From Streptomyces sp. NBC_01754 (GTDB lineage Bacteria > Actinomycetota > Actinomycetes > Streptomycetales > Streptomycetaceae), in contig NZ_CP109132.1 of assembly GCF_035918015.1 (NCBI RefSeq), positions 1,364,001 through 1,428,000 on the forward strand: a stretch of 64,000 nt of DNA, in the 5' to 3' direction. The stretch's first letter is position 1; every line of letters starts with the position of its first letter. The notes beneath the pieces are model-generated. The model saw nothing but the letters and a program-made list of their open reading frames with translations. It did not search any database and was not told where the DNA came from. The position numbers were made by a program, and so were the translations under genes. Of the stretch, positions 18,170 to 27,608 are shown piece after piece.

Positions 18170-19453
18170 TCAGCGCCGCCTCCCGCCCCTGATCACATCG
18201 GCGGCCTTGTACCGCAGGGCGTAGGCCCCGTCCAGCACCGAGCCCCTGGAGCGGTGCAGCACCGTACGCAGAGCGCTCTGCGAACCGCCCGAGGAGCCCC
18301 GGGCGATCAGATCCGCGAAGAGCCGCTCGTGCCGTTCGGCGATCGGTCCGGGGTCGAACCGGGCGGACGCGTCCAGGGCGGCCCGCCCCATGCGGTGCCG
18401 CAGGGCGTCGTCGTCGACCAGGGAGAGGAGGGCCGCGGCGAAGGCCGGTGTGTCCCCCAGCGGCACCAGCCGCCCGTCCGAACCGTCCTGGATGATCTCG
18501 GCCGGGCCGTGCGGGCAGTCGGTGGCGACGACCGGCAGGCCGCTCCTCATCGCCTCCACGATGGTCATACCGAAGGACTCCCGCTCCGAGGTGACGGCGG
18601 CGATGGACCCCTTGGGCCACTCCGCCTCCATGGGGTGCACCGAGCCCATCAGCCGCACCCGCTCCCGCAGTCCGAGTTCGTCCACGAGCCCGCGCAGCGC
18701 GTCGCGCTCGTTGCCGGTCGTGTCACCGGCGCCGTAGATCCGCAGCCCCCACCCGGGGCGGACGGCCGCCACCTCGGCGAAGGCCCGTACCAGGACGTCG
18801 AACCGCTTCACCCGGTGCAGCCGTCCCGCGGCGACGATCCACTTGGCGTCGCAGGTGGCCGGCTCGCCCGCGGGCGCCGGGACACCGTTCGGGACGGACT
18901 CGATCCGGACGCCACGCAGCCGCAGCCTGGCCCGGTAGTCGCGGGCGTCGGCCTCGGTGACCGTCGTGACCGCGTCGAGCAGCCGGTACCGGTGCTGTAT
19001 CTCCCTGCGGAGCCGGTAGCCGTGGCTCTGCAGGGTGAGGTGCTCCTGGCCGACCCGTACCGGGCCGCGCCGGGCCTGCCTGCTGATGTGGACGTTGAGG
19101 CCCGGACGTGTCCCGACGACGACGTCCGCCCGCAGAGCACCCAGATGGGCGGCGATACGGCTGTCGGTGAGCCTGCTGTACTGCTTGTGCCGTGTGTCCC
19201 CTCTCGGGAAGACGGTGGCGGGCCGGGCGTGGTCGGCGTCCTCGCCCTCATAATCCGGGCTCCCCTTCCGCAGATCGACGAGGTGGCTCAGCCGTACGCC
19301 GTCGGGCGCGCCGAGGGCAGGACTCTCGCGGTGCCGGAAGACGGAGACGATCTCCACGTCGTGGTGCTCCGCCAGCGTGCGCGCGAGCGTGTGGGTGGTA
19401 CGGATCGTTCCCCCGATGCCGTACGCGTTGTGAAGCAGAAAAGAAATGTGCAT
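18170..19453 (-). CDS. GT4-type glycosyltransferase
   Basis: 427 aa from ATG 19453. It is a GT-B fold retaining glycosyltransferase. The N-terminal half starts ISFLLHNAYGIGGTIRTTHT (donor/acceptor glycine loop). The C-terminal half has IVAAGRLHRVKRFDVLVRAF, LRIYGAGDT and the family E-x7-E stretch within TSERESFGMTIVEAMRSGLP followed by VVATDCPHGPAEII. VRIESVPNGVP is the typical linker. Donor and acceptor are unknown; an envelope polymer or teichoic-acid-like role is common for such orphan enzymes. The promoter presumably lies in 19454-19750, shared divergently with the next gene. Confidence 0.87.
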   Translation of the reverse strand: MHISFLLHNAYGIGGTIRTTHTLARTLAEHHDVEIVSVFRHRESPALGAPDGVRLSHLVDLRKGSPDYEGEDADHARPATVFPRGDTRHKQYSRLTDSRIAAHLGALRADVVVGTRPGLNVHISRQARRGPVRVGQEHLTLQSHGYRLRREIQHRYRLLDAVTTVTEADARDYRARLRLRGVRIESVPNGVPAPAGEPATCDAKWIVAAGRLHRVKRFDVLVRAFAEVAAVRPGWGLRIYGAGDTTGNERDALRGLVDELGLRERVRLMGSVHPMEAEWPKGSIAAVTSERESFGMTIVEAMRSGLPVVATDCPHGPAEIIQDGSDGRLVPLGDTPAFAAALLSLVDDDALRHRMGRAALDASARFDPGPIAERHERLFADLIARGSSGGSQSALRTVLHRSRGSVLDGAYALRYKAADVIRGGRRR

Positions 19454-19751
19454 TACGCGGTCGTTTCCCCTGGTCGACTGGTCTGCGACGGACACTACGC
19501 GCGGCCGGGAAGACACACAGGAGTCGCTCAGGAGTCGTACAGACTCGTGACAATTCGAACGAACGCCCGTAAGCCTCCCCCTGGTTGACGGGTACGACGC
19601 CATCCCGACCGCTTTCGGGCTCTGTCGACCTGTCGTTCTACCGACACCCGCCTCCCGGTACCGATTCGCGCGTGACCCCGGCCCCCGATCGAACGTTGTC
19701 TTGATGAGCCGGGAACCACCCGGCCCACGCACCGAGTTCGAGGAGCCACCC

Positions 19752-20531
19752 GTGCCGCGCATGCTCGACGTCAGCGAGGACGTACGTGCCGAGATCGGCG
19801 ACGCCGAAGCCGACCGGCTGCTCGTCGGCGACAGCGCCCCAGGCAGTTACGACTGCACCTCCTGCCGCACGCCCGGCGACAGTGACCAGGAGCGCACCAG
19901 CACGGTGCTCTTCGTGGGTGACGAGACCGCCGTGCTCGCCTTCGCCCACGCGACCTGCATCCCCTCTCAGGTCGTCAAGGTCGCCGAGGACCAGCTCAAG
20001 GGCGCCATGCGGTCCATCACCGGCGACGAGACACCGACCCCGGAGGGACTCATGCCCGAACAGGCCGTCCTCGGTATCACCAGTGGTCTCGTCCTGATCG
20101 AGGACGACCTGCGTCCCGCCCTCGTCGTCGAACCGACCGGCCCGATCGCCAGGCCGGGCACGGACGGCCGCGACGGCGACCAGTTCCTCCAGCTCCTGCT
20201 CGAGCAGGGCTTCCAGTCCACGCAGGATCTGAACCGGCTGCCGGGCGCGCTCCCCGGCTGGTCGGTACTGCTCGCCGTGGGCCGGCTGCACGCCGTGCTC
20301 CAGCCGGGCCCCGGTGGGGGCCAGGTCGCCTGGTGGCAGGCCCATCAGCCGCTCCAGGTCACCGAGGGCTGGCGCACGGCGGCGAACAAGTCGCAGACGG
20401 TGCTCGTCTTCGCCGCTCCGGCCGGCGCGATCGGCCAGCAGCCGCGGGAGGACCTGCTGCGCGACGCCCTGGACAAGGCGGCGGCCAACGGGCAGCTGGT
20501 CGCCGCGGCCCTGCCGCTGGCCGGCACCTGA
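19752..20531 (+). CDS. Conserved hypothetical protein
   Basis: 259 aa from GTG 19752 (reading MPRMLDVSEDVRAEIG), preceded by GAGGAG; ATG 19701/19704 are less well placed. A CTSCRTPGD pair of cysteines near residue 35 could be structural or metal-binding. No membrane segment or catalytic motif is recognised. Composition and codon use look native. The pattern of strands and the GWSVLLAVGRLHAVLQ segment suggest a compact alpha/beta protein. I know similar proteins only as Streptomyces hypotheticals. Confidence 0.75.
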   Translation: MPRMLDVSEDVRAEIGDAEADRLLVGDSAPGSYDCTSCRTPGDSDQERTSTVLFVGDETAVLAFAHATCIPSQVVKVAEDQLKGAMRSITGDETPTPEGLMPEQAVLGITSGLVLIEDDLRPALVVEPTGPIARPGTDGRDGDQFLQLLLEQGFQSTQDLNRLPGALPGWSVLLAVGRLHAVLQPGPGGGQVAWWQAHQPLQVTEGWRTAANKSQTVLVFAAPAGAIGQQPREDLLRDALDKAAANGQLVAAALPLAGT

Positions 20532-20604
20532 GTCCGCCCTCCTGTGGCCGCCGTCTCGGGCCGGTACGGGCCGTCCCGGCCGGCGCACCGGCTCCTCGTG
20601 AGGA

Positions 20605-20629
20605 GCACGGGGCCCGGTCGGCCCCGTGC
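20605..20629 (+). terminator. Stem-loop after the hypothetical gene
   Basis: Perfect 10-bp arms GCACGGGGCC / GGCCCCGTGC around a 5-nt loop, 74 bp past the stop at 20531. Confidence 0.6.
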
Positions 20630-20793
20630 CGGTGCCGACCGGGGCACGGGGCGGTGCGTGGCTCCCCCGCGGGTCGGCCCGGCACACACCGGGTCGGCGC
20701 ACCGGCATGCCCGGCCCTCGCCGTCCCTCCCACCCGGACGGCGATTTCTCCGTCCGCCCGCATCCGACCGGCGGTGAAGTCGTTGGCACCTAT

Positions 20794-21147
20794 GTGCACT
20801 CATATGACCCTTCCCGCCAGCGGCAGAGCCCGATCCCGGCCATGCGTCCCGCCCGGGACCCCTCGGCCGGCAGGTCCCCCACTCCGATCTACGACGCGCT
20901 GTACGCCGAGTTCCGCCGGTCGTTCAGGGCGCTTCCCGGGGACCGGACCGGCGAGGAGAGTCTTGGCTTCCGGGGGTTCGGGACCGGGCTGTTCCCCGGC
21001 CGCGCGCCGTTGAGCGGCATGGCGGCGGCGAACAACCAGGGCAGCCAGAGCGCGCACGCCGCGAACCCTGGTTCGTGGCAGCGGGTCGGACGGCACGCCG
21101 GGCGTGCCCGGCCCGCGGCGCTGCCTCCTGGGTCCACGGACGTGTGA
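20794..21147 (+). CDS. Small hypothetical protein, possibly Streptomyces-conserved
   Basis: 117 aa if started at GTG 20794 (reading VHSYDPSRQRQSPIPAMRP); ATG 20866 would give a shorter form. The segment TPIYDALYAEFRRSFRALPG followed by DRTGEESLGF has the look of a conserved amphipathic core, unlike the random frames around it. The C-terminus is low-complexity. No ribosome site is convincing, so the start and even reality of the gene are uncertain. It lies just before the terminator shared with der. Confidence 0.42.
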   Translation: MHSYDPSRQRQSPIPAMRPARDPSAGRSPTPIYDALYAEFRRSFRALPGDRTGEESLGFRGFGTGLFPGRAPLSGMAAANNQGSQSAHAANPGSWQRVGRHAGRARPAALPPGSTDV

Positions 21148-21152
21148 GTGCA

Positions 21153-21204
21153 CGGCGAAGCCCCGGGTCCCCCGCTCGTGTGCGGGGGACCCGGGGCTTC
21201 GCCG
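21153..21204. terminator. Bidirectional terminator downstream of der
   Basis: Perfect 23-bp inverted repeat with a 6-nt loop (TCGTGT), 13 bp past the der stop. It lies between der (minus) and the small plus-strand frame ending at 21147. Confidence 0.85.
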
Positions 21205-21217
21205 TGGACCTTGGTGC

Positions 21218-22693
21218 CTACTTCTTGCGGCCGCGCTTCTCGCGCACCCGCACGGCGATGTGCAGCGGCGTCCCCTCGAAGCCGAACTCCTCGCGCAGCC
21301 GGCGCTCGACGAAGCGGCGGTAGCCGTGCTCCAGGAAGCCGGAGGCGAAGAAGACGAACCGGGGCGGCTTCACGCCGGCCTGGGTGCCGAAGAGGATCCG
21401 GGGCTGCTTGCCTCCGCGCACCGGGTGCGGGTGCGAGGCGACGATCTCCCCGAGGAAGGCGTTCAGCCGGCCGGTGGGGACGCGGGTCTCCCAGCCCTCG
21501 ATCGCGGTCTCGATCGCCGGGACCAGCTTCTCCATGTGCCGGCCGGTGACCGCCGAGACGTTGACGCGCGGAGCCCAGGCGATCTGGGCCAGCTCCGTGT
21601 CGATCTCGCGCTCGAGGTAGTAGCGGCGCTCCTCGTCGAGGGTGTCCCACTTGTTGAACGCGATCACGACGGCACGGCCCGCGTCCACCGCCATGCTGAT
21701 GATCCGCTGGTCCTGCACGCTGATCGACTCGCTGGCGTCGATCAGGATGACGGCGACCTCGGCCTTCTCGACGGCTGCCGCCGTACGCAGCGAGGCGTAG
21801 TAGTCGGCGCCCTCCTGGAGGTGTACACGGCGGCGGATACCGGCCGTGTCGATGAACTTCCAGGTGATCCCGCCGAGCTGGATCAGCTCGTCGACCGGGT
21901 CGCGCGTGGTGCCCGCGAGGGCGTTGACGACGACCCGGTCCTCACCGGCCACCTTGTTCAGGAGCGAGGACTTGCCGACGTTGGGGCGCCCGATGAGGGC
22001 GATACGGCGCGGGCCGCCGAGCGCGGTGCCGAAGGTCTGGGCGGGCGCCTCGGGCAGCGCCTCCAGCACGGCGTCGAGCATGTCGCCGGTGCCACGGCCG
22101 TGCAGTGAGGAGACCGGGTACGGCTCGCCGAGACCGAGCGACCACAGCGATGTGGCGTCGGCCTCTCCGCTCTGTCCGTCGACCTTGTTGGCGCAGAGCA
22201 CCACGGGCTTGCCGGCCCGGCGGAGCAGCTTGACGACGGCCTCGTCGGTGTCGGTCGCGCCGACGGTCGCGTCGACCACGAAGACGACCGCGTCGGCCGT
22301 CTCGATGGCGTACTCGGCCTGGGCGGCGACGGAGGCGTCGAGGCCCAGCACGTCCTGCTCCCAGCCGCCGGTGTCGACGACCTTGAAGCGACGGCCGGCC
22401 CACTCCGCCTCGTAGCTGACGCGGTCACGGGTGACGCCGGGTTTGTCCTGGACGACGGCCTCACGACGGCCGATGATCCGGTTCACCAGGGTCGACTTGC
22501 CGACGTTCGGGCGGCCGACGACGGCGAGCACGGGAAGCGGTACGTGACCGGCACCGGCCTGACCGATCGCGCCCTCGACCTCCTCGGGGTCGAACCCCTC
22601 CTGCGCGGCGAGCTCCATGAACTCCGCGTACTCGGCATCGCCAAGTGCTCCGTGCTCGTGGTCCGAGCCCTCGGAGTGAATCTGGTCGTTCAT
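21218..22693 (-). CDS. der: Ribosome biogenesis GTPase Der (EngA)
   Basis: 491 aa from ATG 22693. Two tandem Era-like GTPase domains each carry GRPNVGKS (P-loops near residues 59 and 234), DTGGW / DTAGI switch motifs, and ANKVD / FNKWD specificity motifs. A KH-like domain closes the protein ([25 protein letters not shown]). It acts in 50S subunit assembly. The N-terminal acidic extension of about 50 residues is usual in actinobacteria. It is the last gene of a run cmk-plsC-der, 67 bp after plsC, and ends at a strong terminator. Confidence 0.96.
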   Translation of the reverse strand: MNDQIHSEGSDHEHGALGDAEYAEFMELAAQEGFDPEEVEGAIGQAGAGHVPLPVLAVVGRPNVGKSTLVNRIIGRREAVVQDKPGVTRDRVSYEAEWAGRRFKVVDTGGWEQDVLGLDASVAAQAEYAIETADAVVFVVDATVGATDTDEAVVKLLRRAGKPVVLCANKVDGQSGEADATSLWSLGLGEPYPVSSLHGRGTGDMLDAVLEALPEAPAQTFGTALGGPRRIALIGRPNVGKSSLLNKVAGEDRVVVNALAGTTRDPVDELIQLGGITWKFIDTAGIRRRVHLQEGADYYASLRTAAAVEKAEVAVILIDASESISVQDQRIISMAVDAGRAVVIAFNKWDTLDEERRYYLEREIDTELAQIAWAPRVNVSAVTGRHMEKLVPAIETAIEGWETRVPTGRLNAFLGEIVASHPHPVRGGKQPRILFGTQAGVKPPRFVFFASGFLEHGYRRFVERRLREEFGFEGTPLHIAVRVREKRGRKK

Positions 22694-22760
22694 GAAGTCC
22701 GTTCCTCTTTGCATCATCATCGATGGGCCACGATCGCGCGGCCCACTACTCAAGTCTCGC

Positions 22761-23417
22761 TCAGCGCCCGGTGAGGCGCCTGGCGTTCTCCAGGTGCGCG
22801 GTCAGCTTCCCCTGGATCCGCAGCGTCGCCTCGTCCAGCGCCTTCCTGGTCCGCCGGCCGCTGCCGTCACCGGCCTCGAAGGCGTCGCCGAAGACGACGT
22901 CGACCCGGCTGCGCAGGGCGGGCAGCGCCGGTATCAGCCGTCCGCCGCGCCCGGTGCTGCCCAGGACCGCCACGGGGACGACCGGCGCCCCGCCGCGTAC
23001 CGCGAAGTACGCGAGGCCCGCGCGCAGGGAGGCGAAGTCGCCCTCCCCCCTGGTGCCCTCGGGGAAGATCCCGAGGACCCCGCCGTTCTCCAGGACGCCG
23101 AGGGCCTGGGTGACGGCGGTGCGGTCGACGGTCGTGCGGTCCACCTTCAGCTGGCCGATCCCGCGCAGGAACGGGTCGAGCGGACCGACGAACGCCTCCT
23201 TCTTGATCAGGAAGTGGACGGGCCGGGGCGCGGTGCCCATCAGCATCGGTCCGTCGATGTTGTGGGCGTGGTTCACGGCGAGTATGACGGGTCCGGCGGT
23301 GGGCACGCGCCAGGCACCGAGCACCCGGGGCCTGAACAGTCCGTACATCAGCCCGATGCCGATCCCGCGCCCGACGGCCGCTCCGCGCGGACCGGGCACG
23401 GCCGTGGCTCCGGTCAC
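22761..23417 (-). CDS. 1-acyl-sn-glycerol-3-phosphate acyltransferase-like (PlsC family)
   Basis: 218 aa from GTG 23417, which overlaps the cmk stop (GTGA), indicating coupling. Acyltransferase motifs: [11 protein letters not shown] (HX4D catalytic pair), then [11 protein letters not shown] (phosphate-binding), then [10 protein letters not shown] mild hydrophobic stretch near residues 12-30 suggests peripheral or single-pass membrane association. It transfers an acyl chain to lysophosphatidate or a related lysophospholipid. The cmk-plsC-der order is common in actinobacteria. Confidence 0.9.
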   Translation of the reverse strand: MTGATAVPGPRGAAVGRGIGIGLMYGLFRPRVLGAWRVPTAGPVILAVNHAHNIDGPMLMGTAPRPVHFLIKKEAFVGPLDPFLRGIGQLKVDRTTVDRTAVTQALGVLENGGVLGIFPEGTRGEGDFASLRAGLAYFAVRGGAPVVPVAVLGSTGRGGRLIPALPALRSRVDVVFGDAFEAGDGSGRRTRKALDEATLRIQGKLTAHLENARRLTGR

Positions 23418-24118
23418 TTGGTGACCTGCTTCTCCCCGACGAGGGTGACGACGCACTCGATGACCTGGGAAAGCGTCAGCTCGGTGGTGTCCACCTCGAC
23501 GGCGTCGGCGGCCTTGGCCAGCGGCGAGACCGTGCGGCCGGAGTCGGCGGCGTCCCGCTTGATCAGCGCCTCCCGGGTCGCGGTGAGGTCGGAGCCCTTG
23601 ACCTCACCGCTGCGGCGGGCGGCGCGGGCCTCCGGGGAGGCCGTCAGGAAGATCTTTATGTGGGCGTCGGGGAGCACGGTGGTGCCGATGTCACGGCCCT
23701 CCACGACGATGCCCCCCTCGGCCGCGGCCGCGATGGACCGCTGGAGCTCGGTGATCCGGGTGCGCACCTCCGGGACGGCGCTGACGGCGCTGACCTTGGA
23801 GGTGACCTCCTGGGTACGGATCGGGCCGGAGGCGTCCTCGCCGTCCACGGTGATCGTCGGGGCGCTCGGGTCGGTGCCGGAGACGATGACGGGCTTGGCC
23901 GCGGCGGTGGCGATCTCGGCCGGGTCACTCACGTCGATGCCGTTGTTCAGCATCCACCAGGTGATCGCCCGGTACTGGGCGCCGGTGTCCAGGTAGCTCA
24001 GGCCGAGCTTGGCGGCGACGGCCTTGGATGTGCTCGACTTGCCGGTGCCGGAGGGTCCGTCGATGGCGACGATCACGGCGGCCGGGGCGGTCCGGGCGGC
24101 GGCGCTTACGGTTTCCAC
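23414..24118 (-). CDS. cmk: Cytidylate kinase
   Basis: 234 aa from GTG 24118 (METVSAAART), chosen because AGGAAGG lies 11 nt upstream, whereas GTG 24130 would abut it. The P-loop is DGPSGTGKSS; SYLDTGAQYRAITW binds CMP; VVEGRDIGTTVLP and the LID with RRSGEVKGSD, then IKRDAADSGRTVSPL, are standard for Cmk. It phosphorylates CMP and dCMP. It overlaps plsC by four bases and starts 115 bp after tyrA, so the aroH-tyrA pair may read through into it. Confidence 0.95.
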   Translation of the reverse strand: METVSAAARTAPAAVIVAIDGPSGTGKSSTSKAVAAKLGLSYLDTGAQYRAITWWMLNNGIDVSDPAEIATAAAKPVIVSGTDPSAPTITVDGEDASGPIRTQEVTSKVSAVSAVPEVRTRITELQRSIAAAAEGGIVVEGRDIGTTVLPDAHIKIFLTASPEARAARRSGEVKGSDLTATREALIKRDAADSGRTVSPLAKAADAVEVDTTELTLSQVIECVVTLVGEKQVTK

Positions 24119-24233
24119 TGTGGTGGACACCTTCCTGGTACACGGGGGCGGGCATAGCGGGGCCACGGGACGGCCTCCCCCCAAGGTTACCGAGTGCGCG
24201 CGGCGCCCTCGCACCCCTGTCGCCCGCCCTCCG

Positions 24234-25319
24234 CTACGGGCGGACCGGCCAGCCCCGTTCGCTGAGTGCCGCGCTCAGCACGGGGGCCCCGCTCGGCTCG
24301 ACCATCAGCTGGACCAGGCCGGCCTGCTGCCCGGTCGCGTGCTCGATACGGACGTCCTCGATGTTGACCCCGGCCTTCCCGGCGTCCGCGAAGATCCCGG
24401 CCAGCTCGCCCGGCCGGTCGCTGATGAGCACGGCCACCACCTCGTACACCGCCGGGGCCGCCCCGTGCTTCCCGGGCACCCTGACCCGGCCCGCGTTGCC
24501 CCGGCGCAGGATGTCCTGGATGCCGTCGGTTCCCGTACGGCGCTCGTCCTCGTCGGCGGAGTCCAGGCCGCGCAGCGCCCGGACCGTCTCGTCCAGGTCG
24601 GCGGCGACCCGGGCCAGCACGTCCGCGACGGGGCCCGGGTTGGCGGAGAGGATCTCCACCCACATGCCCGGGTCGGAGGCGGCGATCCTGGTGACGTCCC
24701 TGATCCCCTGCCCGCACAGGCGTACGGCGGTCTCGTCGGCCTCTTCCAGCCGGGCGGCGACCATCGAGGAGATCAGCTGCGGGGTGTGGGAGACCAGGGC
24801 CACCGCGCGGTCGTGGGCGTCGGCCTCCATGACGATGGGGACGGCGTGGCAGAGCGCGACCAGTTCCAGGGCGAGGTTGAGGACCTCGGTGTCGGTGGCC
24901 GGGGTCGGGGTCAGCACCCAGGGCCGGCCCTCGAAGAGGTCGGCGGTGGCCGCCAGCGGCCCGGAGCGCTCCTTGCCGGCCATGGGGTGGGTGCCGATGT
25001 ACGGCGCGAGGTCGATGCCCAGTGCCTCCAGCTCGCGGCGCGGGCCGCCCTTCACACTGGCGACGTCCAGGTACGCCCGGGCGATGCCGTCCTTCATGGC
25101 ACCCGCCAGCACGGAGGCGGTGTGCGCGGGCGGCACGGCGACGACCGCCAGGTCGACGGTCCCCTCCGGCGCCTCCTCCGTCCCCGCCCCGAGCGCGGCG
25201 GCCGTCCTGGCGGACGAGGCGTCCCGGTCGACGAGGTGGACCCGGACACCCCGCCCGGCGAGGGCGAGTGCCGCGGAGGTGCCGACGAGGCCGGTGCCGA
25301 TGACGACTGCTGTTCTCAC
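24234..25319 (-). CDS. tyrA: Prephenate dehydrogenase with ACT domain
   Basis: 361 aa from GTG 25319, overlapping the aroH stop by four bases. N-terminal Rossmann fold (VVIGTGLVGTSAALALAGRG) binds NAD(P). THPMAGKERSGP and SHTPQLISSM are active-site blocks of TyrA. Residues about 285-361 form an ACT domain (YEVVAVLISDRPGELAGIFA, then NIEDVRIEH), suggesting feedback control by tyrosine. It converts prephenate to 4-hydroxyphenylpyruvate, directly downstream of the chorismate mutase gene it is coupled to. Confidence 0.94.
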   Translation of the reverse strand: MRTAVVIGTGLVGTSAALALAGRGVRVHLVDRDASSARTAAALGAGTEEAPEGTVDLAVVAVPPAHTASVLAGAMKDGIARAYLDVASVKGGPRRELEALGIDLAPYIGTHPMAGKERSGPLAATADLFEGRPWVLTPTPATDTEVLNLALELVALCHAVPIVMEADAHDRAVALVSHTPQLISSMVAARLEEADETAVRLCGQGIRDVTRIAASDPGMWVEILSANPGPVADVLARVAADLDETVRALRGLDSADEDERRTGTDGIQDILRRGNAGRVRVPGKHGAAPAVYEVVAVLISDRPGELAGIFADAGKAGVNIEDVRIEHATGQQAGLVQLMVEPSGAPVLSAALSERGWPVRP

Positions 25320-25687
25320 TGGGCGATGTCCTTGCGGAGGGCGCCGGTGGCACCGAGGTAGACGTGGCTGATCTCGGCCTTGGAGAGAGGGGTCTCCACA
25401 TGGGCGAGGACACGGACGACCCGGGGCATCGCCCCGGTGACGTCCAGCTCCTGGGCGCAGATCAGCGGTACGTCGGTGATGCCGAGCCCCCGCGCCGCGG
25501 CGGCCGGGAAGTCGCAGCGCAGGTCGGGGGTGGCGGTGAACCAGACACTGATCAGGTCGTCGGCGACGAGCCGGTTGCGCTCCAGGACCGCGGTGAGCAG
25601 CGCGCTCACCCGCTCGTCCATGTGTCCGGCCTCGTCCCTCTCCAGCTGGACGGCTCCACGGACCGCTCGTACCGCTCGTACCGCCAC
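25316..25687 (-). CDS. aroH: Chorismate mutase, AroH type
   Basis: 123 aa from GTG 25687, with AAGGGG upstream. Trimeric AroH-type (not AroQ) mutase: VRAVRGAVQLERDEAGH, then ERNRLVADDLISVWFTATPD, PLICAQELDV and ISHVYLGATGALRKD are all family blocks with the active-site Arg, Glu and Arg. It converts chorismate to prephenate, the substrate of the overlapping tyrA product. The four-base GTGA overlap indicates a two-gene tyrosine operon. Confidence 0.94.
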   Translation of the reverse strand: MAVRAVRAVRGAVQLERDEAGHMDERVSALLTAVLERNRLVADDLISVWFTATPDLRCDFPAAAARGLGITDVPLICAQELDVTGAMPRVVRVLAHVETPLSKAEISHVYLGATGALRKDIAQ

Positions 25688-25844
25688 GTCGTAACCCCTT
25701 GTTCCCTCGTCCTGCGTGCGCTGCCCAGCCTAGAGGCGCGCCGGGCCCCCGGGCACCGTGCTCCGTGCTCTGCTCGGTTGCTCCGTGCCGCACGCGTAAG
25801 GCACCCGGCCGGGGGCGCCGGGCCGGCCCGAGGGCGCGCTTCGG

Positions 25845-26492
25845 CTAGTCGAACAGGGCGAAGAACGTCCCCCTGACCTCGCCGTCGTCCGGGAGACCCC
25901 AGGGGCCGGTGACATCTCCACGCGCCTTCGCCGTGTCGCCGGAGGAACCCGGCCGCAGGACGCGCGACACCGCGAGGGTCGCGATCTCCCCGTCGAGCAC
26001 GACATCGGTGCCCTGTCGCGTGTCCCGGACGGTCGCGGACGTGATCCCGGCCAGGTGTCCGTCACCGGCTGAGCGGACGGCCACGGTCGGATCAGGTGTG
26101 TCGCTCACGCTCTGTGCCTGCGGCTCGGCCTGTCCCCGCAGCAGGGCGAGCACCTGGGCGACCAGCACGGGGTCGTGGACGCCGTCGTACACCCAGCGGC
26201 GTCCGAGGACTCCGTGCTCGGTGGTGCCGATGAGCGCCTGGTCGGCACCGTCGAGCGCCGCCCCCCGGTAGGTGACCGGCACGAAGTAGGAGACGGGCAG
26301 GTCTCCCGAGATGTCCGTGACCACCATGAACTCCATGCCCACCGCGCCCTGCGGATCGTCGAGCCGGAAGCCGCCGGCCCGGGCGAGCCGCGGCTCACCC
26401 GCCGTGCCGGTGTACCAGGGTCTGGTGGGCAGCCAGGCGCTGAGGAGTTGCAGTTTGCCGGGCTCCATGGTGGTTCTGTGAATGACAGCCAT
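25845..26492 (-). CDS. Maltokinase N-terminal cap-like domain protein
   Basis: 215 aa from ATG 26492 with GGGGAG upstream. It resembles the N-terminal cap region of maltokinases/Pep2-type proteins: KLQLLSAWLPTRPWYTG near the start, FRLDDPQGAVGMEFMVVTD, VPVTYRGAALDGADQALIGT, and LGRRWVYDGVHDPVLVAQVL. No kinase catalytic lobe follows, so it is a stand-alone cap-like protein, not an active kinase. Its partner, if any, is not adjacent. Role unknown; a link to sugar-phosphate or glucan metabolism is inferred from homology only. Confidence 0.78.
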   Translation of the reverse strand: MAVIHRTTMEPGKLQLLSAWLPTRPWYTGTAGEPRLARAGGFRLDDPQGAVGMEFMVVTDISGDLPVSYFVPVTYRGAALDGADQALIGTTEHGVLGRRWVYDGVHDPVLVAQVLALLRGQAEPQAQSVSDTPDPTVAVRSAGDGHLAGITSATVRDTRQGTDVVLDGEIATLAVSRVLRPGSSGDTAKARGDVTGPWGLPDDGEVRGTFFALFD

Positions 26493-26585
26493 GCCTGGTG
26501 AACTCCCCGGCGGTGGGCCGGGTTCCCGTCCGGCAACCTGGGTTGACGCCGGACCGGGCGCGGGTGCCCGGGAGCAGGGCTACGC

Positions 26586-27608
26586 TCAGGCGTCCCAGAG
26601 CGCCCCCAGTGACAGCAGGTCGCTGCGGTACTCGATGCGCTCGGCCCATTCCTTCGGCCACGCCCCCGCCCCCAGATGCGCTCCGGCCAGTGCCCCCGTC
26701 AGACAGCCCAGCGAGTCGGAGTCGCCCCGGGTGCAGGCGGCCCGGCGCAGAGAGGTGACCGGTTCCCGGGGGAAGAGCAGGAAGCAGTGCAGGGCCGTGG
26801 CGAGGGCCTCCTCGGCGATCCAGCCGTCCCCCGTCCGCTCGCAGGGGTCGGTCTCCGGGGACGGGCGCCGGAGGGCCTCCTGGACCGCCGCCAGTGCCGT
26901 CAGGCACTCGTCCCAGCCGCGCCGGATGTAGGCCTCGGGCGAGGGATCGCCCGCGTGGCGCCAGAGGTCACCGAGCCAGCGGTGCCGGTAGCGGCCGCTG
27001 CTCTCGTAGGCGTAGCTGCGCAACTGGCCCAGCAGCCCCATCGGTTCGGCGCCCTGGGCGAGCAGGAAGACCGCCCGGGCCGTGAGGTCGGAGGCGGCCA
27101 GCGCGGTGGGGTGCCCGTGGGTGAGGGCGGCCTGGAGCTGGGCGGCGCCGGAGCGCTGCTCCTCGCTGAGGCCGGGGACGAGTCCGACGGGGGCGACCCG
27201 CATGTTGGCTCCGCAGCCCTTGGAGCCGGTCTGGCTGGCCTCCTGCCAGGGGCCGCCGTCTGCCAGCGTGCGGCAGGCCGTCATGCAGGTGCGGCCGGGG
27301 GCACGGTTGTTGTCGGGCGACCTGGACCAGTCGACGAACTCCTCGCGCAGGGGCGCGAGGAGCCGTTCCGGTGTGAGCGGTCCCCCGTCCATGGCGGTAC
27401 GGACCGCACGCCCCAGCGCGAGCGTCATCTGGGTGTCGTCGCTGACGGACGCGGGCATCGGGAGCCGCGTCCGCCGCCAGGGCCCGCACTTGGCGAGGAT
27501 CGCGGGGACGTCGTCGAACTCGGTGGGGTAGCCCAGCGCGTCGCCGAGCGCCAGCCCGGTCAGCGTGCCCGTGGCCGCCTGTGTGGTGAGGCTTCTCGTC
27601 GGCATCAT
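26586..27608 (-). CDS. ADP-ribosylglycohydrolase family protein (DraG-like)
   Basis: 340 aa from ATG 27608, which overlaps the stop of the Nudix regulator (ATGA) and has AAGGA upstream. DraG/ARH fold motifs: LALGDALGYPTEF near residue 20, ASVSDDTQMTLALGRAV (metal-binding Asp pair) near 55, and the C-terminal ACTRGDSDSLGCLTGAL with the second Asp cluster. The enzymes use two Mg2+ to remove ADP-ribose from proteins or small molecules. Coupling to a Nudix/winged-helix regulator suggests shared ADP-ribose or NAD sensing. Confidence 0.9.
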   Translation of the reverse strand: MMPTRSLTTQAATGTLTGLALGDALGYPTEFDDVPAILAKCGPWRRTRLPMPASVSDDTQMTLALGRAVRTAMDGGPLTPERLLAPLREEFVDWSRSPDNNRAPGRTCMTACRTLADGGPWQEASQTGSKGCGANMRVAPVGLVPGLSEEQRSGAAQLQAALTHGHPTALAASDLTARAVFLLAQGAEPMGLLGQLRSYAYESSGRYRHRWLGDLWRHAGDPSPEAYIRRGWDECLTALAAVQEALRRPSPETDPCERTGDGWIAEEALATALHCFLLFPREPVTSLRRAACTRGDSDSLGCLTGALAGAHLGAGAWPKEWAERIEYRSDLLSLGALWDA

